Shown here: positions 1 through 8,375 of the stretch, piece after piece
How positions within the stretch are numbered: position 1 is the first letter of the stretch
Layout of the letters: each line of letters begins with the position of its first letter
Source of the DNA: CAVSUZ01 sp963834715
GTDB lineage: Bacteria > Pseudomonadota > Alphaproteobacteria > Acetobacterales > Acetobacteraceae
DNA length: 64,000 nt
Assembly (NCBI GenBank): GCA_963834715.1
Contig: CAWIDE010000003.1
Coordinates: 248,001 to 312,000, forward strand
Direction of reading: 5' to 3'
Translations under genes and position numbers: made by a program
The notes under the pieces: model-generated
What the model saw: the letters and a program-made list of their open reading frames with translations, nothing else
What the model was told of the DNA's origin: nothing
The model's database searches: none

Positions 1-426
1 ACGCAGGTGCTGGTGGAGCAGGCGGTTGCGACCTACGCCGTCTACGCTACTGACGAGCGGCATCCGGTGGAAATGTCCGCTGCGGACGAGGCACGCTTAA
101 CGAGGTGGCTGTCGGAAAGGCTGAGCCGCACTGTCACGCCGCCTGATTTGTCAAAGTTCGGCTACAGCCTGCTGGGCGGCCGTTTGCTCGCGACCGAGCG
201 GGGTGGCACCGCTGCCATGCTAATGTACAGCAACACACAGGGGACGCGCATTTCTCTCCTATTGCGGCCGATGATTCCGAGCCTGACGGTGGCGGATCGC
301 TACCTTGCGCAAGGACCCCTGCAATTGTGCGTCTGGATCGAGAAGGGCATGGGATATGCGCTGGCTGCGTCCATGCCGAAGGCTGAGCTGGACACGCTTG
401 CTGAGCATGTCCGGGACGAGTTGTAG
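1..426 (+). CDS. Anti-sigma factor, C-terminal part (cut by window edge)
   Basis: The reading frame is open from base 1, so the 5' end lies outside the window; a GTG at position 7 is only the first possible start seen here. The 140 or so visible residues resemble the soluble C-terminal half of alphaproteobacterial transmembrane anti-sigma factors: a segment like VYATDERHPVEM, then DLSKFGYSLLGGRLL, then a beta-rich stretch with MLMYSNTQG and a GYALA motif near the end. In such proteins the N-terminus binds an ECF sigma factor in the cytoplasm and the C-terminus is periplasmic. No membrane segment is visible, as expected for this half. The partner sigma gene would lie to the left. Confidence 0.6.
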   Translation, partial: TQVLVEQAVATYAVYATDERHPVEMSAADEARLTRWLSERLSRTVTPPDLSKFGYSLLGGRLLATERGGTAAMLMYSNTQGTRISLLLRPMIPSLTVADRYLAQGPLQLCVWIEKGMGYALAASMPKAELDTLAEHVRDEL

Positions 427-639
427 GACGGCGGCTGGCGTTCTTGATCGGTTGGGAACTGTTTTCGAGCCGACACAGCGGGTCTCAGGCTTGAGGCAGC
501 GGGCCGCAGAGAGATCGAATACAACCCCGGCATAAGAATGCAGGGGAACCCGGGGAATAAAATAAAGTGGCTTGCGTCCTTCTATTGCAGCCGGATGCCG
601 CGCACCACGGCGCTGGTCACGCGGATGGGAGGATTGCAC

Positions 640-1749
640 ATGGATGGCACCATGGTTTCATCATCGGATCTTTCCAATATGATGGGATCGCCCAGCCCAA
701 GTTTCATTGAGACCAAGCTCGTGGGCTCCGATGCGTCAGTCGGGGCGCAGCAGACCGATCCCAATCTGGTAAATCCGTGGGGGGCCTCTCATGGACCTGG
801 CGGTCCGCTCTGGATCTCCGAAAATGTGACCGGCCTGGCCAGCATCGACGCGGTGAACGCGGGTGGCGTGAGCCTCAATGTCATCCCGCCTGTCATCATT
901 GCTCCGCCATCCGCTGGGGCCGGGCCGGCATCTCCAACGGGACAGGTCTTCAATACCTTCCAAGGCGGAGGTGCATTTACCCTGTCCGATGGCCATCCGG
1001 CCGTGTTCCTGTTCGCAACCGAGGACGGAACGATTTCGGGGTGGAACCCGCAGGCGGGGACGCAATCCATCATAGCGGTTAATGAGTTGATCGATCCGGC
1101 CGATGGCAGCGAGCAACTTGGGCTTGGCGCCGTCTATAAGGGTCTCGCGATTGGAGAGAGCGACCATAGGCCGACGCTGTACGCAGCGAATTTCCGGCAT
1201 GGAACGGTCGATGTGTTCGACCAGAACTTCAATTCTATCGGCAGCTTCACGGATCCCAACGTGCCGACGGGTTTTGCCCCGTTCAACGTGCAGGTGTTGC
1301 ACCACAAACTGTTCGTCACCTACGCGATGCAGAACGATGTGAAGCACGATGATGTGGCGGGCCCGGGCAACGGGTTCGTGGATGAGTTCGATCTCAATGG
1401 CAACCTGATTACCCGGGTCGCATCGGGGGACCAGCTCAACTCACCCTGGGGGCTGGCGATTGCACCCAAGACCTTCGGAAGCCTTGCAGGGGATCTGCTG
1501 GTTGGGAACTTCGGAGACGGAACGATCAACGCGTATGATCTGAAGGACGACATGTTTGTGGGTAAGCTGCTCGGCCAGGATGGGCAGCCGATCACCATCG
1601 GGGACTTGTGGGCGCTGATGCCCGGGGGAGGGGGTAATAGTGGGGTGAAAGGGACGCTGTATTTTACGGCCGGGGTGCAGAATGAGATGCACGGGTTATT
1701 TGGTAGTCTGACGCCGGCTTCGACGAGCGGGCACGAGGGTACGAGCTAA
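640..1749 (+). CDS. TIGR03118 family protein
   Basis: 369 residues. The start at 640 is preferred over an in-frame ATG at 538 because GGAGGA lies six bases upstream of it. The protein matches the TIGR03118 pattern: an N-terminal TKLVGSDA...DPNLVNPWGA, then repeated blade-like segments (GVVYKGLAIG-type, LYAANFRHGTVDVFD, SPWGLAIAPKTFG, DLLVGNFGDGTINAYD) and a C-terminal LYFTAGVQNEMHGLFG. The repeats suggest a beta-propeller; the biochemical function of the family is not established. No signal peptide is obvious at the chosen start, although most relatives are thought to be exported. It sits alone, downstream of the anti-sigma gene on the same strand. Confidence 0.75.
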   Translation: MDGTMVSSSDLSNMMGSPSPSFIETKLVGSDASVGAQQTDPNLVNPWGASHGPGGPLWISENVTGLASIDAVNAGGVSLNVIPPVIIAPPSAGAGPASPTGQVFNTFQGGGAFTLSDGHPAVFLFATEDGTISGWNPQAGTQSIIAVNELIDPADGSEQLGLGAVYKGLAIGESDHRPTLYAANFRHGTVDVFDQNFNSIGSFTDPNVPTGFAPFNVQVLHHKLFVTYAMQNDVKHDDVAGPGNGFVDEFDLNGNLITRVASGDQLNSPWGLAIAPKTFGSLAGDLLVGNFGDGTINAYDLKDDMFVGKLLGQDGQPITIGDLWALMPGGGGNSGVKGTLYFTAGVQNEMHGLFGSLTPASTSGHEGTS

Positions 1750-2343
1750 GCCATAGCGGCGGACAGCTTGGCGATCGGCCCGGACAGCTCGCCCAAATCA
1801 GCAATGGTCGCGCTCACGGAGGAGTGGCTTGCTTGTGCACGCGAGGATCGAGCGGTGGTGCGGCGGAAGACCGGGAGGAAGGAGAGGGTGCAAATCCCTA
1901 GCGATGAAGGAAGAGCGTACCACATCGGTTCGTCACCTTCCAGCGGAGGCGCTGGGCATGAGCGCACTCCGTTCGTTATAGTCGGCCTGCTCGCCGTAGC
2001 CATTGTTTTATGCGCGGCGTCGCTGCTGATCTGACCCTTAGGGCCACCCTTCTTTTAGACATGATCCGGCGGCGCCCCGAGCACTCGTACACGCTACTGC
2101 GTGCGACCCGCAGCTTGCGGGCAATATCGCCCAGCAGCGCCCGCGTCGCGTGCAGCAGGCTGCAGCCGAGGCCGCTGCTAGCCCGGATTTCGCAACTCGC
2201 TCCGATTCGCCAGAATTTTGCGTCCTGCGGTTGCTCTGAAGGGTGCGGATAAGGCGGGGTTTGCCGGACGATTGGCCGAAAACCGGCTGCGGTGCCGACC
2301 AACTATCTTGCGCTGGGGCCAGCCGGTTTGGAACTGTGCCGGC
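1750..2343. other. Intergenic stretch without a supported gene
   Basis: About 590 bases between the TIGR03118 gene and the first transposase. Short ORFs exist on both strands but none has family similarity apart from a stretch at 1880-1960 that resembles a group II intron (listed separately). The bases just before 2344 probably include the left end of the following IS1634-type element, but I could not define its terminal repeat. Confidence 0.4.
1880..1960 (+). mobile_element. Possible group II intron 5'-region fragment
   Basis: Translated in the +1 frame this stretch reads like the peptide commonly mis-annotated from the RNA upstream of bacterial group II intron reverse transcriptases (pattern VQIPSDEG...HIG). 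No reverse transcriptase follows; the next recognisable piece of a group II intron is the 3' end at 7829-8206. This is a weak identification from a remembered pattern and could be coincidence. Confidence 0.3.
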
Positions 2344-3969
2344 ATGTTTCTGCGCCACAAGACTCGCCACAAGGACGGCAAGAAGCACAGATACTGGAGC
2401 ATCGTGGAAAACCGCCGCGTCAGTGGCGGCCGTACGGTGCAGCGTCACGTGCTGTATCTCGGCGAAATCAACGATGCGCAGAAGGCGGCCTGGTGCCAGA
2501 CGATCGAAGCATTTGACGAGGACAGCCGTTGCGCCAGGCAGATTGCGCTGTTCCCTGAAGATCGGACGGCGCCGGCGCTGGACTGCGATGTGGTGCACGT
2601 GCGTCTGAACGAACTACGGCTGTGCCGGCCACGACAATGGGGTGCCTGCTGGTTGGCCGGCGAACTGGGGGAGCAATTGCAACTGGACGAATTCTGGTCG
2701 GCACGGTTGCCGCCATCGCGCCAGGGGACGCGTTGGCTGAATGTGCTGAAAACGTTGGTGTCATATCGGCTGATCGATCCCGGCAGCGAATGGCGGCTGC
2801 ACCGGCAGTGGTACCAGCACACCGCGATGAGCGACCTGCTCGGCGAGGACTTTGCTCTGGTCAGCAAGGACAAGCTGTACCGGTGGCTGGACAAACTGCT
2901 CGCGCACAAAGCGCAGTTGTTCAGCTTTCTGCAGCAACGCTGGACGGCGCTGTTCCAGGCCAAATTCGACGTTCTCCTCTACGATCTCACCAGCACGTAT
3001 TTCGAATCGGACCCGCCGGACGATGGCGGCAAGCGGCGCTTCGGCTACAGCCGCGACAAGCGGCCCGACGGCGTGCAGGTGGTCATCGCCCTGGTGATCA
3101 CGCCCGACGGGTTCCCGCTGGCCTATGAGGTGATGCCGGGCAACACCGCGGATAAAACCACCCTGCGTGACTTCTTCCACCGGATCGAAGCTCAGTATGG
3201 CAAGACCGGACGTATCTGGGTGATGGACCGCGGCATTCCCACCGAAGAGGTGCTGGCGGAGATGCGGTCGTCGGCCGCGCCAATTTATTATCTGGTTGGC
3301 ACGCCACGCGGACGGCTTGGCCAAATGGCGAAGCAGTTTTTACCCCAGCCGTGGAGCGCGGTGCGCGACACGGTCCAGGTCAAGCTCGTTGAGCAGGACG
3401 GCGAGCTCTATGTGCTCGCCCGCAGCGGCATGCGTCGTGACAAGGAACAGGCGATGCGGCGCCGGCGGCTGAAGAAACTGGTGAAGCGGCTGCACGAGCT
3501 GCGCCAGCAAAAGCTGACCCGGGATCAGTTGCTGCTCAAGCTGGGCGCCGCCAAAGAGGAAGCTGGTCCTGCGATCTGGCGGATCCTCGAGATCGAGCTG
3601 CCGGACAAGGACCAGCCAGTCACATCGGAAACTCTCAGCTTCCGCCTGAACTGGCAAAGATTGCGCGAAGCACGCCGCCGAGAGGGCAGCTATCTGCTGC
3701 GGTCCAACCTGACCGACCGCGATCCGGCGCAGCTCTGGGCATTCTATCACCAGACCGATGCGCGCATCGAAGCGCACATCTTTGTCGCCTTCCTCGCGTA
3801 TTGCCTGCAGGTCACGCTGAAGCAGCGGTTGAAGGCTTTGGCGGCGGGACTGACGCCGCGCGCAGTGCTGGAGAAGATGGCAGCCATCCAGATGGTCGAT
3901 GTGCACCTGCCCACGACTGATGGACGAACCGTCGTGCTCGCCCGCTACACCGAGCCCGAACCGGACTAG
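2344..3969 (+). pseudogene. IS1634/IS4-type transposase with late amber codon
   Basis: 541 codons from ATG 2344 (start chosen because relatives begin MFLRHKTRHKDGKKH). It is a DDE transposase of the IS4 superfamily: first acidic motif YDLTSTYFES, then GYSRDKRPDG, second motif WVMDRGIPTEE, and a C-terminal HIFVAFLAYCL helix bearing the catalytic region. The ORF stops at TAG 3967-3969. The frame continues open for 28 codons to TGA at 4054-4056 and encodes a plausible family ending (LLQQMKLHLPAQPPPRI). A CAG-to-TAG type change has therefore probably removed the last residues. The body of the protein is otherwise intact and might still act. Confidence 0.75.
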
Positions 3970-4140
3970 GCCATCCTGTTGCAGCAGATGAAGCTGCACC
4001 TGCCGGCCCAGCCGCCACCGCGGATCGCTGCGCCAAATGTTCCTGCCGCAGCATGATCGGCCGTCCTGTAAGATGGTATGGGGCGGGCGGCGAGAAGATG
4101 GCACTGATCGTCGTCCCCCAACAGACCGATGGAGTGCCTT

Positions 4141-4613
4141 ATGCCAAAGCCGAACGACCTGAGCAGGTCTCTCGTCGCCCTCGATCAGGATAGCACGTTG
4201 ATAGCCGTGATCGAACTGGGACTGGCCAGTTGGTTGGTGGCCGGGGTCGTGCCTGGAGTTGACCGTCAACCCTTGAAAAAACTCACAGCGGATCCGAACC
4301 AGCTGGCCGTGATGCTACGGCGCTGGAAAGAACAAGCAGAGAAAGCTGGGCGGACGATCGAGCGCGTCACCGTGGCTTTCGAAGCCGGTCGGGACGGTTT
4401 CTGGCTAGCCCGCTGGCTGCGTGTGCGCGGGATAGAGGCTCACGTGATCCATCCATTAAGCGTCCCAGTACCCGCGTGAACACCGGCGCGCGAAAACCGA
4501 TCGCCTGGACACCGGTCTGCTCAAGCGCGCCTTCCTCGGCTGGCTACGCGCTTTGGCGCCTCGTCACCACCGGTGAAACAGCTGGGCTTGTCCTCCGCCC
4601 AGCTGCTCCATGA
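4141..4613 (+). pseudogene. IS110/IS1111-family transposase, internally deleted
   Basis: The first 110 codons match the DEDD N-terminal domain of IS110-family transposases (LDQDSTL, then VTVAFEAGRDGFWLARWL, then HVIHP). A frameshift near 4470 moves the frame to EHRRAKTDRLDTGLLKRAFL. At 4550 this is joined directly to the extreme C-terminus of the family (ALWRLVTTGETAGLVLRP, stop at 4611-4613). The central and C-terminal catalytic domain, over 200 residues, is missing. The same C-terminal end and everything after it recur at 32936-33413. An upstream ATG at 4129 exists, but 4141 (MPKPNDL) fits the family better. Confidence 0.7.
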
Positions 4614-5028
4614 TGGCGCCGGATACATTCGCTGAGTTTCTGCGGTCTTCGCCACACGCCTAGCAGACCGCAGATGACAGTCCGAGGTGGCGGCACCCCG
4701 CGTCGGCACATGGCCCTTTTGCGCCGCCCTGTAGAATGGGCCCGCCGCCCCGGAGCTTCGTCGCTGATGCGCATAACTGCATCATGGTTTGGGCCAGGAC
4801 ACGGCCTACCGAATACAAGTTTGTGGCGCGCTGGCCGCGCCTGATGGCGAGCTCCCCTCGGATCATGTCATGCCAACCGCCGGCTTGCCGCGGACCACCC
4901 CGCCGATGAACAAGCGTAACCTTCCCATTTGCACTTGACACGATGCCTCATACAGGTGCCGACCTTGTGACCGGCTGCCCAGCAAAAGCGCGGGTTTGCC
5001 GCCGCTCCGGGCCGCCAGTTGCGAAACT
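4550..5028 (+). repeat. IS110/IS1111 right end, copy 1 of a 479-bp repeat
   Basis: This segment is repeated in direct orientation at 32936-33413. Reading base by base I count four differences (three substitutions and one single-base indel near 4929). It comprises the last 21 codons of the transposase plus about 415 non-coding bases. The breakpoint at 5028 is sharp: beyond it the two loci share nothing, so this is the element's right end. It lies 28 bases from the stop codon of the ATP-grasp gene. Confidence 0.85.
4614..5028 (+). ncRNA. Candidate structured guide RNA region of an IS1111-type element
   Basis: This is a 415-base non-coding tail between the transposase stop and the right end of the element. 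It contains a perfect 10-bp stem (4639-4648 with 4665-4674, 16-base loop) and is almost identical in the second copy. IS110-family elements encode a structured RNA (bridge RNA or seekRNA) in a non-coding end; in the IS1111 subgroup it lies downstream of the transposase, which fits this layout. Expression and folding are inference, and the associated transposase is dead in both copies. Confidence 0.35.
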
Positions 5029-5056
5029 GCCGAGCTGGCATTCTCCCGAAAGTTAT

Positions 5057-6328
5057 TCATGGCAGCCGACCCTCGGCCGGTGTCGCTTCGATATGCGGGT
5101 CAAGCTGGGCATAGGCTTGGCGCAAGGCGGCTTCTACGTCGTCGGGCGTGTCGGCCTTGGCGAACAGGAAGCCGAGGTAGCGGTCCCCCTCGGGCAATGG
5201 CTGGATCTTGGTGCCGGGCGCAATGGTGATGCGCAGGTCGACGATAGCAGGTACAGCGCATGCCTCAGCCTGGCCGCGCACTTCTTGCAGACGGCCGGCG
5301 CAGGGCACCGGCAACATCATCACGCCAGCCGGCCTGCGCTCGCGCTCCAGGCTAGCGGGATTGCGGCCAAGTGCGTGCTGAATTATCAGCTCTTCCAGGC
5401 TGACTCCGGCCCCGAACCGCAGCACGCGCGAACACAGGCCGCCGATGGAGCGCGCGGCGATCTCTAGCGGCACCGGGCCTAGCGCTTCGGTGAGACGCAG
5501 CTCGGCATGCACCGGCCCCTCGGTGAGGCCTAGCGCCTGGATCGCCGCTTCCGTGCGCTGGCAGACCAATTGCTGTGTCGCCTTTGGCAGGCGCGAGGGC
5601 GTGATCAAGATGGTCTCTTCGAAAGTCGGACCCAGCATCGGGTCCGGCTTGTCAAACAGCGCCAGAACATGCAGCCGACCGCCGATCAGCAGGCCCTCAA
5701 GCGCGACCTCACCGCCGGGAAGATAGTCCTCAACAAGCACGTAGGGCTCGGCGCGCAGGCCCGTCTCCTCGTCGGTCTCGGCCAGGATGGCCCTGATGCG
5801 TTCGAAGGCGCTGGCGAAGTCCTGCGTATCGTCGGCGCGGATCACGCCGCGGCTGCCCGACAGCGCCAGGGGCTTGAGCACCACAGGATAACTGTTGATC
5901 TGCCGTGCCGCCGACGGCGGATCTTCGTCGGTCGAGAATAGTCGGACCACCGGCTGCGGCAGCCCAGCATTGGTGAGCACCTGGCGTAAGCGGGACTTGT
6001 TTGCGGTGGCGGCGACCGCCGCGGGACGGTTGTGCGGCAGGCCCAGACGGTCGCTGGCAAGCGCGGCGATCGCCGTCGTGCCATCGTCAACGCCAACAAT
6101 GGCGGCGAGTGGAAAGCGCGCGGCAAACCCCACGATCTGGTCCGCCGCACGATCTGGGTCGACGAAGTCAACCTGCGTGGTCCGGCCACGGGAAAAAGCC
6201 GAAAGCACCGAGTTGTGGTTCGAGCCGACCGCCACCTCGACGCCGAGGCGCTGCGCGGCTTCCAGGAAGTCGTGAGTGCGATAACTGGTCGTCGGGATCA
6301 GAAGCAGCAGGTGTGGCATTTCGCTCAT
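5057..6328 (-). CDS. ATP-grasp domain protein
   Basis: 423 residues, ATG at 6328 with AGAGGA just upstream. The fold reads as an ATP-grasp ligase: an N-terminal pre-ATP-grasp domain beginning LLLIPTTSYRTHDFLEAA, a central LPHNRPAAVAATANKSRLRQ and YPVVLKPLALSGSRGV (phosphate-binding lysine), EDYLPGGEVALEG, and metal-binding residues in GPVHAELRLT and PLEIAARSIGGLCSR, then a short C-terminal domain. It resembles carboxylate-amine ligases of the carbamoyl-phosphate synthase/biotin carboxylase superfamily, but the substrate is unknown. It is the third gene of an operon with Nfu/NifU and a radical-SAM remnant, an arrangement known for CUAEP/CCAEP-tail radical-SAM loci, so it probably once worked with that enzyme. 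Confidence 0.8.
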   Translation of the reverse strand: MSEMPHLLLLIPTTSYRTHDFLEAAQRLGVEVAVGSNHNSVLSAFSRGRTTQVDFVDPDRAADQIVGFAARFPLAAIVGVDDGTTAIAALASDRLGLPHNRPAAVAATANKSRLRQVLTNAGLPQPVVRLFSTDEDPPSAARQINSYPVVLKPLALSGSRGVIRADDTQDFASAFERIRAILAETDEETGLRAEPYVLVEDYLPGGEVALEGLLIGGRLHVLALFDKPDPMLGPTFEETILITPSRLPKATQQLVCQRTEAAIQALGLTEGPVHAELRLTEALGPVPLEIAARSIGGLCSRVLRFGAGVSLEELIIQHALGRNPASLERERRPAGVMMLPVPCAGRLQEVRGQAEACAVPAIVDLRITIAPGTKIQPLPEGDRYLGFLFAKADTPDDVEAALRQAYAQLDPHIEATPAEGRLP

Positions 6329-6376
6329 GTCCTCTGGGGAACCGGTGCGACCCCGCCTAATCCCGTGCGAGCTGTC

Positions 6377-6559
6377 CTACAGTTGGCTCAGGCAGGCAAG
6401 CGATGGCCAGGTTGACGCAGGCGACCTCGGCGCCAGCGTCCTCCAGCTAGCGCGCCAGGCTGGAGATGCCGAAGGGCTGATGCCCAGCTCATAGGTCGTG
6501 ATCAGGCAGACCTTGATAGCGGGTCTCCAAAAGCCACCACGCTCACCTAGAACGCTCAT
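6377..6559 (-). pseudogene. Radical-SAM protein remnant (CUAEP/CCAEP-tail type)
   Basis: Only the N-terminal part remains. The frame begins at ATG 6559, overlapping the NifU stop by four bases (ATGA), and reads VCLITTYELG, the start of the B12-binding-like domain of CUAEP/CCAEP-tail radical-SAM proteins. A frameshift follows: the continuation HQPFGISSLAR is in another frame, then a TAG replaces an expected Trp codon, then LEDAGAEVACVNLAIA. After that the sequence runs into the leader of the ATP-grasp gene. The cysteine-cluster core and the tail are absent, so this gene is lost by deletion as well as by point changes. Confidence 0.65.
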
Positions 6560-7453
6560 GCCATTGGGCTCGTACCACCTTTGCCCGGCTGGTAGTACGG
6601 GTTCGAGCCGGCGGCATGGTCGGTGACGTCGAGAACCTCCTGCACCTCCGGCGCGGCGCGCCTGATCTCAGCTTCCACGCCCTGCTTGAGCGTGACGTCC
6701 GCCATGCCGCAGCCCTGGCACCCGCCCTCTAGGCGCAGAAAAACGCGCGGTCCGCGTACGTCGATCAGCGAGATGTGGCCGCCATGACCGGCCACGGCAG
6801 GGTTGATGCGGCTATCCAGAACCTCGCGCACTGCCTTGCCGGTGGGCGTCTCCAGTCCAGGCTTGGGGATGGCATCAATGACGTCCTGCACCTTTTCGAT
6901 GTCAGGCACATAGTGACGCAGCATGGCCTCGATCTTCGATAGCATGGCGTGGGCCGAGCCCTGCAGGCGCAGGTTCACCGTGGCACCCACGAAGGAATGG
7001 AACTCGATATCGCCGCCAGAATCGTGAACTGCCGGTTGGAGCCGGGTCTCAATTAGCTCCCGCACCTGGTCCACGAGCTCTTGCGGCGCGTCGGAAACCG
7101 GTTCCTGCGCTCCAAAGTCTCGACTCGCCGCCTTCTGAGCCGCTGCCATCGCCAGCGCCCGCGTGCTCGTCTTCCATTACAGGCTGACCGGAAATGAAGT
7201 GCTCCATGATTGCGCCGAGGATCGGCGGCTTGAGCAGCATCCACTCCTGGTCGTCGGCCTTGGTCACGGTGATGAAGTCGGCGCCGAAGAACACACCCGT
7301 GACACCGTCGATCTCATAAACGCGGCTGGCCAGCGGCGAGCGCGCCGCGCCCTCGCGCGTCAGAAAATTGGCCGTTCCCTTCCCCATGACTGGTCGGCCC
7401 GGGAAAAACTTCAGCGTCGAGGGGTTCGATGTGGCTTCCGTTTGGATGAACAT
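6556..7453 (-). pseudogene. Nfu/NifU iron-sulfur scaffold protein, frameshifted
   Basis: Two overlapping frames make one protein. The first (7453 down to about 7100, AGGAGA upstream of ATG 7453) is an Nfu_N domain: MFIQTEATSNPSTLKFFPGR, then SRVYEIDGVTGVFFGADF. The second (to 6556) carries two NifU-like domains. The first of these has lost the usual CxxC (it reads LRLQGSAHAML); the last keeps GGCQGCGMADVTLKQG, the cluster-binding CxxC. The frame changes in the acidic linker near 7100-7150. An ATG at 7149 opens the second frame but has no good ribosome site, so a one-base indel is more likely than two genes. The protein would carry Fe-S clusters to client enzymes, plausibly the neighbouring radical-SAM protein. 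Confidence 0.7.
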
Positions 7454-7576
7454 GCTTCAAGTCTCCTGCTCGGATATGCTTGTGCACGCTTGGCAAGCGT
7501 CCTGCCAGTCATTCAAGTCTTTTCGCCAGGCATCCCGCTCGCAGCCCAGAACGCGACCGCAACGTTGAACTCCTGC

Positions 7577-7768
7577 GTGTGGAAAGCCCAGGCCTTGGGG
7601 ATTGCTTTTCCCGTCCTGCTCGGCGCGGCGCTCGCCGGCGGGGCGCCTCCCATGGCGGGCGCGGCCGAGACAATCAGCGAACGCATCGGCGAGCGCATCG
7701 ACCGCCACGCGGATGCGTTGGCGCGCGAGCTGGAGCGGACGGCCTGTGACGGATTTTGCTGCGGGTGA
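7577..7768 (+). CDS. Small putative exported protein
   Basis: 63 residues from GTG 7577. A short basic start, a hydrophobic stretch (ALGIAFPVLLGAALAGG) and an AxA-like site (AGAAE) look like a Sec signal peptide. A charged amphipathic helix follows (TISERIGERIDRHADALA), and the sequence ends in ACDGFCCG. No family is recognised and no convincing ribosome site is visible; codon usage matches neighbouring genes. It lies divergent from the NifU operon and just before the group II intron remnant. Confidence 0.35.
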   Translation: MWKAQALGIAFPVLLGAALAGGAPPMAGAAETISERIGERIDRHADALARELERTACDGFCCG

Positions 7769-7828
7769 ACCACGTATTATTCGCAGTGAAAACATGCGAC
7801 TTGCAACTTTTTCGTAATCGATCTCCTG

Positions 7829-8155
7829 AAAAGGCGGACCCGGCGAGACCGCATGCGGGCGAAGCTCCGGGCGATCAAGGAGGAACTGCGGCGGCGCATG
7901 CACGAGCCGATCCCGGAGCAGGGGAAATGGCTCAAGCAGGTTGTTACCGGCTTCTTCAACCACCACGCCGTTCCGACTAACAGCACGCCGCTGGAGGCGT
8001 TCCGCTACTACGTCACGGTCTTATGGCACAGGTCGCTTCGGCGACGGAGCCAAAAGCATGCGCTGAATTGGGAGCGGATGGGGAAGCTCGCGGATGACTG
8101 GCTCCCCCGGCCACGTGTTTCCGTCAGGCACCCGAGATGGGAGCCGTATGCGTGA
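7829..8155 (+). pseudogene. Group II intron reverse transcriptase/maturase, C-terminal fragment
   Basis: About 108 codons correspond to the extreme C-terminus of bacterial group II intron reverse transcriptases: RMRAKLRAIKEELRRRM, WLKQVVTGFFNHHAVPTN, LWHRSLRRRSQKH, LADDWLPRPR and a final HPRWEPYA that runs into intron domain V, as in full-length relatives. The polymerase fingers and palm and most of the maturase domain are missing; upstream sequence is unrelated. This is a 5'-truncated intron copy, not a functional enzyme. Confidence 0.8.
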
Positions 8156-8206
8156 ATTGCGCATGTACGGTTCTGTGCGGGGGGCGCCCGGTAACGGGCG
8201 TCCCAC
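8141..8206 (+). ncRNA. Group II intron domains V and VI (3' end)
   Basis: Bases 8141-8175 fold as a canonical domain V: GAGCCGTA pairs with TACGGTTC, TGCG pairs with CGCA, and a two-base bulge (TG) on the 3' side separates the two helices. A GC-rich hairpin follows (CGCCCG, GTAA loop, CGGGCG; about 8180-8205), fitting domain VI, with the intron 3' boundary near 8206. No clearly bulged branch-point adenosine is obvious in domain VI. With the 5' part gone this RNA cannot splice. Confidence 0.75.
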
Positions 8207-8207
8207 G

Positions 8208-8375
8208 GAGGCGCTCGCCAACAGGCTCACGGCGCTTCCCGGCGTGATCGAAGCTGTCGTTGACGGTCGCACGGCGTACCGGAAGATCGATCGCCTGAAC
8301 TTCGACGCGAGCGTGCTGGCCCGGCTCGTCGGCCGTCCTCGGAAAAGGCATGAGCCAGCCGATCATCGAGGATAG
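8208..8375 (+). pseudogene. 3'-exon fragment: tail of an unidentified gene
   Basis: Immediately after the intron 3' end the frame is open for about 55 codons (EALANRLTALPGVIEAVVD, GRTAYRKIDRL, FDASVLARLVG) to a TAG at 8373-8375. The composition looks like real coding sequence: a ferredoxin-like C-terminal domain with a beta-alpha-beta rhythm. The family is not recognised. The 5' part of this gene is not present upstream of the intron remnant, so it was lost with the intron's 5' half. Its end overlaps the tail of the convergent chloride-channel fragment. Confidence 0.35.

Noticed and set aside
7149..7453. Separate Nfu_N-only gene followed by an independent NifU gene
   Set aside because: The second frame's ATG has no ribosome site, the linker is shared, and relatives have the parts joined; one indel is simpler.
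7163..7768. 201-codon plus-strand ORF
   Set aside because: The first two thirds are antisense to the Nfu gene; only the last 63 codons, from GTG 7577, look like a protein and are listed separately.
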